Source: Ruminococcaceae bacterium UBA1236
Lineage (GTDB): Bacteria > Bacillota > Clostridia > Oscillospirales > Acutalibacteraceae
NCBI GenBank assembly: GCA_002309055.1
Contig: DBWO01000025.1
Coordinates: forward strand, 24,816 to 42,692
Direction: 5' to 3'
Length of the DNA: 17,877 nt
In this document: one piece after another, positions 1-8,192 of the stretch
Layout of the letters: each line of letters opens with the position of its first letter
How positions within the stretch are numbered: position 1 is the stretch's first letter
Program-made: the position numbers and the translations under genes
The notes under the pieces: model-generated
What the model saw: the letters and a program-made list of their open reading frames with translations, nothing else
Databases searched by the model: none
Told to the model about the DNA's origin: nothing

Positions 1-2
1 AA

Positions 3-1295
3 ATATCATCCGTTGACAAGGGAAGCATCGGCGAAAAGAAAGGCATTCAGCCCGGCGACACCCTTGTTTCGATTGACGGAAACGGAATAAAAGACGTGCT
101 TGATTACAAGTTTTATCTTGCCGAAAAGAAACTCAGGCTGGTTATCGAAAAACCCGGCGGAAAGAAAAAGAATATCACGATAAGAAAAAGCGAAAGTGAG
201 GATATAGGCCTTCAGTTTGAAACCTACCTCATGGACAGACAGCACTCGTGCAAAAACAAATGCATATTCTGCTTTGTTGACCAGCTGCCGGAAGGCATGA
301 GAGACAGCCTTTATTTCAAGGACGATGACGACCGCCTCTCCTTCCTTTTCGGAAACTATGTCACTCTGACAAACCTTGATGACGAGGAAGTTTCACGCCT
401 TATCAAGATGCACATAAGCCCCATAAACATCTCGGTGCACACGATGAATCCCGAACTCAGGGTTAAAATGATGAAAAATCCGCGCTCGGGTGAATGTCTG
501 AGATACATTAAGGATTTCGCTGATGCGGGGCTTACCATCAATTCACAGCTTGTTCTATGCCCCGGAATCAACGACGGCGACGAGCTTGTCTATTCGCTCG
601 AAAAGCTGTTTGAATATTACCCCTCAATGGGAAGCATCGCCTGTGTGCCCGTAGGGCTCACCTGTCACAGAGACGGCCTCTGCCCTCTCGAGCCGTACAA
701 TCCCGAAACCGCGGCGAAAGTAATTGACACCGTTGACAGAATGAATGAGGAATTCAAAGCAAAGCACGGCGTCAAGATTGCCTATGCCTCGGATGAATTC
801 TACATAATCGCCGGCAGGGAGATGCCGTCATCCGATTATTATGACGACTTTCCTCAGCTTGACAACGGAGTCGGTATGTGGACTCTGCTGAAGGATGAAT
901 TTACCGAGGCGCTCAACACATGCACGCTGACTCATCTTGACAGAAAGGTTACCATCGCGACGGGCACGGCCGCATATCCCCTTATCAGTGAGCTCGCCCG
1001 GCTTGCGGAAAGCAAAATAGAAGGGCTTAAGCTTAATGTTGTTCAGGTTGAAAACAATCTGTTCGGCAAAAGCGTAACCGTATCGGGCCTTATATCGGGC
1101 AGAGACATTTATGAGGCTGTTAAGGACACAGACCTCGGCGAAGAGCTGATTATACCGCCCAACTGTCTCAGAAAAGAGGGCGATATGTTCATTGACAGTA
1201 TGACAACCGAAGAACTCAGCGAAAAACTGGGAGTTAAAATAAGACAAAACAAAAACGGCGGGGATAATCTCCTTGCCGCTATGACCGGAGGATAA
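3..1295 (+). CDS. PDZ / radical-SAM DUF512 family protein (5'-truncated by window edge)
   Basis: The reading frame is open from the first bases of the window, so the true start lies upstream; a GTG at 96 is only an internal codon. The first 30 or so codons give GIQPGDTLVSIDG, the end of a PDZ domain. Next comes a cysteine cluster CKNKCIFCF (Cys codons at 249, 261 and 270), spaced CX3CX2C as in radical-SAM enzymes that hold a 4Fe-4S cluster, followed by VDQLPEGMR. The remainder, about 340 residues, matches the radical-SAM plus C-terminal DUF512 architecture. Family members are probable cytosolic iron-sulfur oxidoreductases of unknown substrate, and in Clostridia they commonly sit next to der, as here. 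One base separates its stop from der, and its last codons carry the GGAGGA that serves der. The family call is confident; the reaction is unknown. Confidence 0.88.
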   Translation: MSSVDKGSIGEKKGIQPGDTLVSIDGNGIKDVLDYKFYLAEKKLRLVIEKPGGKKKNITIRKSESEDIGLQFETYLMDRQHSCKNKCIFCFVDQLPEGMRDSLYFKDDDDRLSFLFGNYVTLTNLDDEEVSRLIKMHISPINISVHTMNPELRVKMMKNPRSGECLRYIKDFADAGLTINSQLVLCPGINDGDELVYSLEKLFEYYPSMGSIACVPVGLTCHRDGLCPLEPYNPETAAKVIDTVDRMNEEFKAKHGVKIAYASDEFYIIAGREMPSSDYYDDFPQLDNGVGMWTLLKDEFTEALNTCTLTHLDRKVTIATGTAAYPLISELARLAESKIEGLKLNVVQVENNLFGKSVTVSGLISGRDIYEAVKDTDLGEELIIPPNCLRKEGDMFIDSMTTEELSEKLGVKIRQNKNGGDNLLAAMTGG

Positions 1296-1296
1296 A

Positions 1297-2625
1297 ATGG
1301 CAGGAGTAGTTGCTGTGGTCGGCAGACCGAATGTGGGCAAATCCACACTCTTCAACAAGCTGACAGGCATCAGAAAAGCAATAGTGGACGACACGCCCGG
1401 AGTTACCCGTGACAGGATTTACGGCGACTGCGAGTGGCTCGGTCACAGATTTATGCTGATTGACACAGGCGGTATTGAGCCCGAAAGCGAAGATATCATA
1501 CTGCAGCAGATGAAAAGGCAGGCGCAGCTTGCAATTGATTCTGCCGATGTTACCGTGCTTGTTACGGATATACGCACAGGCGTTGTTGCGACCGATATGG
1601 AGGTTGCCTCTATGCTTCGCAAAAGCGGAAAGCCCGTTATACTTGCCGTCAACAAGTGCGACACAATCGGCGAGCTTTCTCCCGATTATTACGAGTTTTA
1701 CAATCTCGGCCTCGGCGAGCCGTTCGCGATTTCATCTGTGCACGGCCACGGCACGGGAGACCTGCTTGACGAGATAATCAAATATCTGCCCGAAAGCGAA
1801 GACGAAGATATTGACAGCGACGATTATATAAAAGTCGCCGTCATTGGCAAACCGAATGTGGGCAAATCATCACTCGTAAACGCGGTGCTCGGGGAAAACA
1901 GAATGATTGTTTCCGACATTGCCGGCACAACGAGAGACGCTACGGACTCCATTGTGGAAAACGAGCACGGCAAGTTTATATTCATCGACACGGCGGGTCT
2001 CAGACGCAAGAGCAAGGTTTATGACCAGATTGAAAAATACTCGGTAATCAGAGCCAGAATGGCCGTTGAGAGAGCGCAAGTTTGCGTAATAATGATTGAC
2101 GCGACGGAAGGCTTTACGGAGCAGGATTCAAAAGTCGCCGGCATCGCTCACGAAATGGGCAAGGGATGCATAATCGCTGTCAACAAGTGGGACGCCGTTG
2201 AAAAAGACGGCAAGACAATGGACAAAGAGAGAAAGAAACTGATGAACGATTTTTCCTTTATGTCTTACGCGCCCATTATATTCATATCCGCAAAAGAAGG
2301 TCTCAGGCTCGACAGGCTTTTTGAACTCATCAAATTCACGGACACACAGAACGCGATGAGAATATCAACAGGCAAGCTCAACGAGGTGCTCGCGGATGCT
2401 ACGGCGAGAGTACAGCCCCCCTCGGACAAGGGCAGACGCCTCAAGATTTACTATATGACACAGGCGTCAACAAGGCCGCCGACATTCGTCTGTTTCGTAA
2501 ACAGCGCGGAGCTTTTCCACTACAGTTATCAGAGATACCTCGATAATCGCATAAGAGAGGTATTCGGCCTTGAGGGCACACCAACAAGAATGGTTATAAG
2601 AGAAAGAGAGTCAAACAAGAAATGA
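1297..2625 (+). CDS. der: ribosome-assembly GTPase Der (EngA)
   Basis: Der is a cytosolic double GTPase needed for maturation of the 50S ribosomal subunit. The 442-residue product has the usual family length and both G domains. Domain 1 has the P-loop GRPNVGKS at residues 9-16, DTGG at 56-59 and NKCD at 119-122. Domain 2 has GKPNVGKS at 184-191, DTAG at 231-234 and NKWD at 296-299. An acidic linker (about 165-176) joins them, and a KH-like RNA-binding domain spans roughly 353-442. The ATG at 1297 has GGAGGA at 1287-1292, inside the end of the preceding gene. The stop overlaps the ruvC start (ATGA), so the two are probably translationally coupled. Nothing is missing or unusual. Confidence 0.98.
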   Translation: MAGVVAVVGRPNVGKSTLFNKLTGIRKAIVDDTPGVTRDRIYGDCEWLGHRFMLIDTGGIEPESEDIILQQMKRQAQLAIDSADVTVLVTDIRTGVVATDMEVASMLRKSGKPVILAVNKCDTIGELSPDYYEFYNLGLGEPFAISSVHGHGTGDLLDEIIKYLPESEDEDIDSDDYIKVAVIGKPNVGKSSLVNAVLGENRMIVSDIAGTTRDATDSIVENEHGKFIFIDTAGLRRKSKVYDQIEKYSVIRARMAVERAQVCVIMIDATEGFTEQDSKVAGIAHEMGKGCIIAVNKWDAVEKDGKTMDKERKKLMNDFSFMSYAPIIFISAKEGLRLDRLFELIKFTDTQNAMRISTGKLNEVLADATARVQPPSDKGRRLKIYYMTQASTRPPTFVCFVNSAELFHYSYQRYLDNRIREVFGLEGTPTRMVIRERESNKK

Positions 2626-3119
2626 TAGTTCTCGGTATTGACCCCGGTTACGCGATAGTCGGCACAGGCGTTGTGGAACACGTCAACAACAAATTCAGAA
2701 TGCTTTACTACGGCGCGGTGCTCACTCAGGCGCACACTCCCTTTAACGAAAGAATCGAAAAGATATTCGATGACACGGACGCGCTCATCAAAAAGTATTC
2801 GCCCGACGCGGTCGCTATGGAAAAGCTGTTTTTCAACACAAACCAGAAAACGGCGATTGATGTTGCTCAGGCAAGAGGCGCGCTCATTCTGGCGGCTCAG
2901 AAAAACCGCGTGCCTATTTTTGAGTACACTCCCCTGCAGGTAAAGCAGAGTGTTGTGGGCTACGGCAGGGCGGAAAAGAAACAGGTGCAGGAGATGACGA
3001 GGGTACTTCTCGGCCTTGAAAAAATACCAAAGCCCGACGACGCCGCGGACGCTCTCGCGATGGCGATATGCCACTGCCACAGCGCGGGCTCAATGCTCGG
3101 TATGCTTAAGAAAGGATAA
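2622..3119 (+). CDS. ruvC: crossover junction endodeoxyribonuclease RuvC
   Basis: RuvC is the dimeric endonuclease that resolves Holliday junctions by paired symmetrical nicks, working with the RuvAB motor in recombinational repair. The 165-residue product begins with GIDPG (Asp7). It carries Glu67 in AMEKLFF, and Asp140 and Asp143 in KPDDAADALA. Together these give the full acidic metal-binding set of the RNase H-like fold at the positions expected from E. coli RuvC. The start overlaps the der stop by ATGA and only a weak purine-rich tract precedes it, so translational coupling is likely. Presence of RuvC rather than RecU favours Clostridia over Bacilli (family knowledge). Confidence 0.98.
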   Translation: MIVLGIDPGYAIVGTGVVEHVNNKFRMLYYGAVLTQAHTPFNERIEKIFDDTDALIKKYSPDAVAMEKLFFNTNQKTAIDVAQARGALILAAQKNRVPIFEYTPLQVKQSVVGYGRAEKKQVQEMTRVLLGLEKIPKPDDAADALAMAICHCHSAGSMLGMLKKG

Positions 3120-3126
3120 CTTACCT

Positions 3127-3735
3127 ATGTTTTACAGTATCACAGGCAAGGTTGTATTTACGGATGAAAGCACAATAGCGATAGAGTGCTCCGGCGTAGC
3201 GTTTCTGCTTAACGCAAGCTCAAACACACTGCGCAAATGCGGCGACCCCGGCTCGGTGCAGACTCTTTACACATATCTCAGCGTAAGAGAAGATGCGCTC
3301 GACCTTTTCGGCTTTGCCGACAAGAGCGAGCTTGACTGCTATAAACTGCTTATCGGCATTACCGGTGTAGGTCCGAAAGCGGCAATCGCGATTCTTTCCG
3401 CACTGACACCCGAAGCGCTAGCGCTTGCGGTCGCGAGCGACGACGCTAAGGCAATCACCGCGGCACAGGGAGTCGGCGGTAAAATTGCAAACAGAATAGT
3501 GCTTGAGCTTAAAGGCAAGCTTGAAGGGCTTCCGCTCTCGAGCGAGGCGGCCGGCAATGTCGCGGCGGCAAAGAAGTCAACCGTAAGCTACGCCGGCGAG
3601 GACGCCGTGAACGCGCTTGTGATGCTCGGCTACTCGCGCACGGAGGCGGGCATAGCGGTAGGCAAGCTTGACGGAAACCTCTCAACAGAGGAAATGATTA
3701 AAAGAGCGCTCGCACTGCTTGCGAAAAACATTTAA
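3127..3735 (+). CDS. ruvA: Holliday junction branch migration protein RuvA
   Basis: RuvA forms tetramers that hold the four-way DNA junction in a square planar state and load the RuvB motor. From the ATG at 3127 the product is 202 residues, the normal RuvA size. The frame is open further upstream to 3016, but that would overlap ruvC heavily and add a non-RuvA tail; an AAAGGA at 3111-3116 supports 3127. The N-terminal OB fold covers about 1-64. The acidic pin residues Glu55 and Asp56 lie in REDALDLFGF at the E. coli positions. Two helix-hairpin-helix motifs follow, around ITGVGPKAA (78-86) and GVGGKIANRI (115-124). A flexible linker (about 137-153) leads to the C-terminal RuvB-binding three-helix domain. 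Confidence 0.97.
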   Translation: MFYSITGKVVFTDESTIAIECSGVAFLLNASSNTLRKCGDPGSVQTLYTYLSVREDALDLFGFADKSELDCYKLLIGITGVGPKAAIAILSALTPEALALAVASDDAKAITAAQGVGGKIANRIVLELKGKLEGLPLSSEAAGNVAAAKKSTVSYAGEDAVNALVMLGYSRTEAGIAVGKLDGNLSTEEMIKRALALLAKNI

Positions 3736-3747
3736 GGAGAGAAACGC

Positions 3748-4779
3748 ATGGATATGGATTTTGAAAACCGCTTTGTGGACGCGGAATATTCGGCTGTTGA
3801 CGACAGCGATGTGGAGCTCTCCCTTCGCCCCAAGGTGCTCGACGAATATATCGGGCAGGAAAAAGTAAAAGAGAATCTCTCGGTTTACATTCAGGCGGCA
3901 AAACAGAGAGGAGAGCCTCTTGACCACGTGCTGCTTTACGGCCCTCCGGGTCTCGGCAAAACAACTCTTGCCGGCATAATCGCGAATGAAATGGGAGTTA
4001 ATTTCAGAGTAACAAGCGGCCCCGCCATCGAAAAACCGGGCGACCTCGCGGCTCTGCTTACAAACCTCAGCGAGGGCGACGTGCTTTTCATTGATGAAAT
4101 TCACCGCCTTTCGAGAGCGGTTGAGGAAGTGCTCTACCCCGCTATGGAGGACAATGAGCTTGATATCATCATCGGCAAAGGTCCCTCCGCAAGGTCAATA
4201 AGACTTGAGCTTCAGAAATTCACGCTTGTCGGCGCCACAACAAGAGCCGGTCAGCTTTCCGCTCCCCTTCGCGACAGATTCGGCATGATATTCCGCCTTG
4301 ATATGTACAACCCCGACGAGCTTTCGAAAATAGTAAACCGCTCCGCAGGAATTCTCGGCATAAACATCGACCCCGACGGCGCAATGGAGATTGCTTCGCG
4401 CTCAAGAGGCACGCCGAGAATCGCAAACAGGTTTTTAAAGAGAACAAGAGACTTCGCGCAGATTGAGGGCGACGGCACAATCACAAAAGAGATTTCTCAG
4501 GTTGCCCTATCAAGAATGGAAGTTGACAAGCTCGGCCTTGACGCTATTGACAGGCTGATACTTACAACAATGATAAAGAACTATAACGGCGGTCCGGTAG
4601 GTCTTGAAACAATCGCCGCCGCGATAGGCGAAGAAGCGATAACGATTGAAGACGTGTATGAGCCCTTCCTTCTTCAGGCGGGATTCATCTCACGCACACC
4701 GCGCGGCAGATGCGTAACGCCCGCGGGATACGCTCACCTCGGCATAGCTATGCCGGGCCAGCAGAAACTTGAAGTGTAA
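3748..4779 (+). CDS. ruvB: Holliday junction branch migration ATPase RuvB
   Basis: RuvB is the hexameric AAA+ ring motor that pulls DNA through the RuvA-bound junction. The 343-residue product has Walker A GPPGLGKT (65-72), Walker B DEIH (116-119), sensor 1 ATTR (163-166), the arginine-finger stretch LRDRFG (174-179) and sensor 2 GTPRIANR (221-228). A C-terminal winged helix spans about 260-335. The ATG at 3748 has AAGGAGA at 3734-3740, with 12 bases separating it from ruvA. All ATPase residues are present and the length is typical. With ruvC and ruvA it makes a complete RuvABC set in one transcription direction. Confidence 0.98.
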   Translation: MDMDFENRFVDAEYSAVDDSDVELSLRPKVLDEYIGQEKVKENLSVYIQAAKQRGEPLDHVLLYGPPGLGKTTLAGIIANEMGVNFRVTSGPAIEKPGDLAALLTNLSEGDVLFIDEIHRLSRAVEEVLYPAMEDNELDIIIGKGPSARSIRLELQKFTLVGATTRAGQLSAPLRDRFGMIFRLDMYNPDELSKIVNRSAGILGINIDPDGAMEIASRSRGTPRIANRFLKRTRDFAQIEGDGTITKEISQVALSRMEVDKLGLDAIDRLILTTMIKNYNGGPVGLETIAAAIGEEAITIEDVYEPFLLQAGFISRTPRGRCVTPAGYAHLGIAMPGQQKLEV

Positions 4780-4790
4780 GAGGATTTTTT

Positions 4791-5657
4791 ATGAGAGCGG
4801 CAGACAAATGGACAGATTATGAGCTCATAGACTGCACTGAGGGCAAACGTCTCGAGAGATGGAACGACATCATTCTTGTGCGCCCCGACCCGCAGGTAAT
4901 CTGGAAAACTCCGAAAGAGAATAAACTCTGGTATGAGCCCCACGCCATATACAACCGCTCGAGCAGCGGCGGCGGAAGCTGGCAGATTTGCAAAAAGATT
5001 CCCGATGTGTGGCAGGTAGGCTACGGTGAATTGAATTTCAACATAAAGACGATGGGCTTTAAACACACCGGTCTTTTTCCCGAGCAGGCGGTAAACTGGG
5101 ATATGACAGCCGGTCTTATTAAAAAAGCCGGAAGACCCGTAAGCGTGCTTAATCTTTTCGCCTATACGGGCGCGGCAACCGTAGCTGCGCTTAAGGCCGG
5201 CGCGAAAGTCACGCACGTTGACGCTTCAAAAGGCATGACACAGTGGGCAAAAGAAAACGCGGCAGCAAGCGGCGTTGCGGACTGCCCCGTAAGATGGCTT
5301 GTGGATGACTGCATAAAATTCATCCGCCGTGAAATACGCAGAGGCAACAAATACGATATCATTATCATGGATCCGCCCTCATACGGCAGAGGGCCCGGCG
5401 GAGAGGTATGGAAGCTTGAGGATGAGGTTTACGATTTCATCGGCGAGTGCGCTTCCATCCTTTCGGACGACCCGATTATGATGCTTATTAATTCCTACAC
5501 CAGCGGCCTGTCGCCTACGGTAATGGAATACATACTCGGTGAAACGATACAAAAAAGATTCGGCGGAATAACGGAGAGCGACGATATAGGCCTCCCCGTT
5601 TCGTCAAAACCCGGCAGGGTGCTTCCTTGCGGAGCGAGTGCAATATGGAGAAAATAA
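4791..5657 (+). CDS. class I SAM-dependent methyltransferase (RlmI/RlmK-like, substrate unknown)
   Basis: This 288-residue protein has a Rossmann methyltransferase core: SAM-binding motif I NLFAYTG (121-127), an acidic ribose-contact position HVDAS (142-146) and motif IV DPPSYGRG (194-201). The arrangement resembles the COG1092/PF10672 group that includes the 23S rRNA methyltransferases RlmI and RlmK/L. The N-terminal 115 residues are not a recognisable PUA domain. After motif IV it has INSYTSGL (233-240) instead of the cysteine motif of m5C enzymes, which argues against cytosine-C5 methylation. An RNA base is a reasonable guess for the substrate, but this is inference. AAGAGGA at 4778-4784 precedes the ATG, and the gap to ruvB is 11 bases. 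Confidence 0.85.
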   Translation: MRAADKWTDYELIDCTEGKRLERWNDIILVRPDPQVIWKTPKENKLWYEPHAIYNRSSSGGGSWQICKKIPDVWQVGYGELNFNIKTMGFKHTGLFPEQAVNWDMTAGLIKKAGRPVSVLNLFAYTGAATVAALKAGAKVTHVDASKGMTQWAKENAAASGVADCPVRWLVDDCIKFIRREIRRGNKYDIIIMDPPSYGRGPGGEVWKLEDEVYDFIGECASILSDDPIMMLINSYTSGLSPTVMEYILGETIQKRFGGITESDDIGLPVSSKPGRVLPCGASAIWRK

Positions 5658-5660
5658 AGG
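5656..5660 (+). promoter_or_regulatory. ribosome binding site deciding the ecfA1 start
   Basis: AAAGG overlaps the stop codon of the methyltransferase gene. It lies 9 bases before ATG 5670 but only 3 before the in-frame TTG at 5664, so ATG 5670 is the better start. Confidence 0.6.
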
Positions 5661-5669
5661 TCATTGTTA

Positions 5670-6515
5670 ATGCAGGAAAAGATAATTGAGCTGAAAAACG
5701 TAACTTTCGTCTATGACGCGGATGAAGAGGGCAAAACAAACAAGCCCGCCGTAAATGACGTGAGTCTGGATATATACAAGGGTGAATTCGTTGCCGTGCT
5801 CGGCCATAACGGATGCGGTAAGAGCACCCTCGCGAAGCTTTGCAACGCCATCTATGAGCCTACAGAGGGCGCTGTCACCGTAAAGGGAATACCCTCCGAA
5901 GGCGAGGAAAACGGCGATAAAATTCGCAGAATCGTCGGCATGGTGTTTCAGAATCCCGATAATCAGATAGTGGCGACAATAGTTGAGGATGACGTTGCTT
6001 TCGGCCCCGAAAACCTCGGCGTTGAGCCGAAAGAGATAAGGCGCAGGGTTGACGAGGCGCTTAAGAGCGTCAATATGTACGATATGCGCGAAAGAGAGCC
6101 GCACAAGCTCTCGGGCGGTCAGAAGCAGAGAGTAGCCATTGCGGGCGTTATTGCAATGCAGACGGAAAGCATAATATTTGACGAGCCGACCGCGATGCTC
6201 GATCCCTCGGGCAGAAAAGAAGTTATGGCCGCGATACAGCGCCTTAACAAAGAGATGGGCATCACAATCGTGCTAATAACCCACTTTATGGATGAAGCCG
6301 TGAAAGCGGACAGAGTTGTGGTAATGGATAAGGGCTCAATAATCGAGCAGGGCACTCCGCGTGAGGTTTTCTCAAAGATTGACCTTCTCAGGGAGCACGG
6401 GCTCGATGTGCCGCAGTCTGCGGAGCTCTGCCACAGCCTCGGACTCGGCGACGGTGTTATCGGCATGGATGAATGTGTCGATAAAGTGTGCGCCATGCTG
6501 GGAGGTGCGGTATGA
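5670..6515 (+). CDS. ecfA1: energy-coupling factor transporter ATPase EcfA1
   Basis: One of the two ABC ATPases that power ECF-type uptake of vitamins or metal ions; it works on the inner face of the membrane bound to EcfT. The 281-residue product has Walker A GHNGCGKST (45-53), Q-loop VFQNP (92-96), signature LSGGQ (147-151), Walker B IIFDEP (168-173) and switch His205. The QNPDNQ stretch after the Q-loop is typical of EcfA proteins. The C-terminal 50 residues form the usual EcfA extension. The ATG at 5670 is preferred to a TTG two codons earlier on ribosome-binding-site spacing. The stop overlaps the ecfA2 start, and GGAGGT in its last codons serves that gene. Confidence 0.96.
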   Translation: MQEKIIELKNVTFVYDADEEGKTNKPAVNDVSLDIYKGEFVAVLGHNGCGKSTLAKLCNAIYEPTEGAVTVKGIPSEGEENGDKIRRIVGMVFQNPDNQIVATIVEDDVAFGPENLGVEPKEIRRRVDEALKSVNMYDMREREPHKLSGGQKQRVAIAGVIAMQTESIIFDEPTAMLDPSGRKEVMAAIQRLNKEMGITIVLITHFMDEAVKADRVVVMDKGSIIEQGTPREVFSKIDLLREHGLDVPQSAELCHSLGLGDGVIGMDECVDKVCAMLGGAV

Positions 6516-7378
6516 GCGCTGTTATAGAAGTGAAAAATCTGAGTCATTACTACCAGAAAGGCACTCCCCTTCAGGTAACGGCTCTGAAAGATATAAACCT
6601 CACAATAAACCAAGGCGAGATTCTCGGCATAATCGGCCACACGGGCTCGGGCAAGAGCACGCTTATTTCCCACTTCAACGGCCTCCTGAAGCCCTCGGAG
6701 GGCACCGTGCTCGTTGACGGCGAGGATATTCACAAGGATAAAGAGACCCTCAGAAATTCTCGTTTCAAAGTCGGTCTCTGTTTCCAGTATCCCGAATATC
6801 AGCTTTTTGAGGAAACGGTTTATAAAGACATCGCCTTCGGCCCGAAAAACATGAAGCTCTCCGATGACGAAATAAAAGAGAGAGTTTTACGCGCGGCTGA
6901 GCACACGGGCGTTTCAATAGACATGCTCGATAAATCCCCGTTTGATTTGTCCGGCGGCGAAAAGAGACGCGTAGCGATAGCGGGCGTTATGGCTATGGAG
7001 CCCGAGGTGCTCGTTTTTGACGAGCCGGCCGCGGGTCTTGACCCTGCGGGCAGGAAAAAGCTGATTGATCTTATCAAGGATTATCACCGGAGCACGGGAT
7101 GCACCGTAATTGTTGTATCTCACTCCATGGAGGATATAGCACGCCTTTCCGACAGACTGATTGTTATGAACAATGCGGGTATCGCTATGGACGGCACAAT
7201 TCAGGATGTGTTTTCCAGGGCGGACGAACTTACGGAAATGGGTCTTGACGTGCCGGAGATAACAAAGATATTCGCCGAGATTAAAAAGAGAGGCTTTGAC
7301 GTGCCGCCGGATGTTTATTCCGTTGACCGCGCCGTCGATGTTATCCGCTCTCTGACTGAAGGGAGGGCGGGCCTGTGA
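6512..7378 (+). CDS. ecfA2: energy-coupling factor transporter ATPase EcfA2
   Basis: Second ATPase of the ECF module, expected to form a heterodimer with EcfA1. From ATG 6512 it is 288 residues, with Walker A GHTGSGKST (42-50), Q-loop CFQYPEYQLF (90-99), signature LSGGE (146-150), Walker B VFDEP (168-172) and switch His204. The signature ends in Glu instead of Gln, and FQYPEYQLF replaces the QNPDNQ stretch; both are usual for EcfA2. The frame is open upstream to 6488, but GGAGGT at 6501-6506 and the ATGA overlap with ecfA1 fix the start at 6512. The stop overlaps the ecfT GTG start. Confidence 0.96.
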   Translation: MSAVIEVKNLSHYYQKGTPLQVTALKDINLTINQGEILGIIGHTGSGKSTLISHFNGLLKPSEGTVLVDGEDIHKDKETLRNSRFKVGLCFQYPEYQLFEETVYKDIAFGPKNMKLSDDEIKERVLRAAEHTGVSIDMLDKSPFDLSGGEKRRVAIAGVMAMEPEVLVFDEPAAGLDPAGRKKLIDLIKDYHRSTGCTVIVVSHSMEDIARLSDRLIVMNNAGIAMDGTIQDVFSRADELTEMGLDVPEITKIFAEIKKRGFDVPPDVYSVDRAVDVIRSLTEGRAGL

Positions 7379-8190
7379 TAAGCGACATCACCTTCGGTCA
7401 GTACTACCCTTCAAAATCCGTTTTACATAAAGCGGACCCGAGAATGAAACTTCTGCTCACATTCGTGACAATCATTTTCCTGTTTGTGTGCAAGAATTTC
7501 CTCTCACTCGCCGTAATGGCGTTTATAACCGTGCTCGCGGTTGCTGTTTCGGGCGTTCCGCTCAAAACGATACTCAAAAGCATAAGGCCCGTGCTGATTA
7601 TTCTGGTATTCACCGCCGCTCTGAATATTTTCTACACAAAGGGCGGAGAAGTTTATTACGAAATCTGGAAAATACAGATTACCGAGAAAGGCGTAAACAC
7701 GGCGATATTCACGATTATAAGAATTGTTATACTCGTTGTGCTCAGCTCCCTTCTCACCTACACCACAACTCCCACCGACCTTACTACAGGCCTTGAACGG
7801 CTCCTGTCCCCTCTCAACGTTTTGCACATCAAAGTACACACTCTCGCTATGATGATGACTCTCGCTCTGAGATTCATACCCACGCTGGTTGAAGAAATAG
7901 AGAGGATAATGAACGCGCAGAAAGCAAGGGGCGCGGACCTTGAAACGGGCTCTCTCGTTCAGAGAGCAAAGGCGCTCATCCCAATATTTGTACCGCTTAT
8001 GGTTTCATCATTCAGAAGGGCTTATGAACTCGCTTTCGCTATGACCTGCCGCTGCTACACAGGCGGCGAAGGGCGCACGAGGATGAAGCAGATGAAACTC
8101 TCCGTCAGGGATTTTGTGCTGCTGTTTATCTGCCTTACCGCATGCGCGGGAGTTATAGTGCTCAACATCTTTTTTGAGGCGGTTATCTGA
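7375..8190 (+). CDS. ecfT: energy-coupling factor transporter transmembrane protein EcfT
   Basis: EcfT is the membrane scaffold that couples ATP hydrolysis by EcfA1/A2 to the movement of a substrate-binding S subunit. The 271-residue product has hydrophobic segments near 27-58, 70-87, 108-128, 151-168, 200-212 and 245-268. The first cytoplasmic coupling motif is AQKARGAD, with Arg185. The second, usually written ARG, reads TCRCYTGGEGR here with its arginine at 226. It starts with GTG in a GTGA overlap with ecfA2, with GGGAGGG about 8 bases upstream. No S subunit is encoded in the window, which suggests a shared (group II) module that serves several unlinked S subunits; that is inference from context. 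Confidence 0.95.
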   Translation: MISDITFGQYYPSKSVLHKADPRMKLLLTFVTIIFLFVCKNFLSLAVMAFITVLAVAVSGVPLKTILKSIRPVLIILVFTAALNIFYTKGGEVYYEIWKIQITEKGVNTAIFTIIRIVILVVLSSLLTYTTTPTDLTTGLERLLSPLNVLHIKVHTLAMMMTLALRFIPTLVEEIERIMNAQKARGADLETGSLVQRAKALIPIFVPLMVSSFRRAYELAFAMTCRCYTGGEGRTRMKQMKLSVRDFVLLFICLTACAGVIVLNIFFEAVI

Positions 8191-8192
8191 TT

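Noticed and set aside
828..1394. 188-residue - strand frame over the DUF512/der junction
   Set aside because: It is a shadow of two real genes; no motif and no ribosome site were seen.
3016..3126. Upstream extension of the ruvA frame
   Set aside because: It overlaps ruvC by over 100 bases and gives a basic, non-RuvA tail; ATG 3127 with AAAGGA at 3111 yields the normal RuvA length.
6488..6511. Upstream start for ecfA2
   Set aside because: ATG 6512 has GGAGGT at proper spacing and an ATGA overlap; the extra eight residues do not fit the family.
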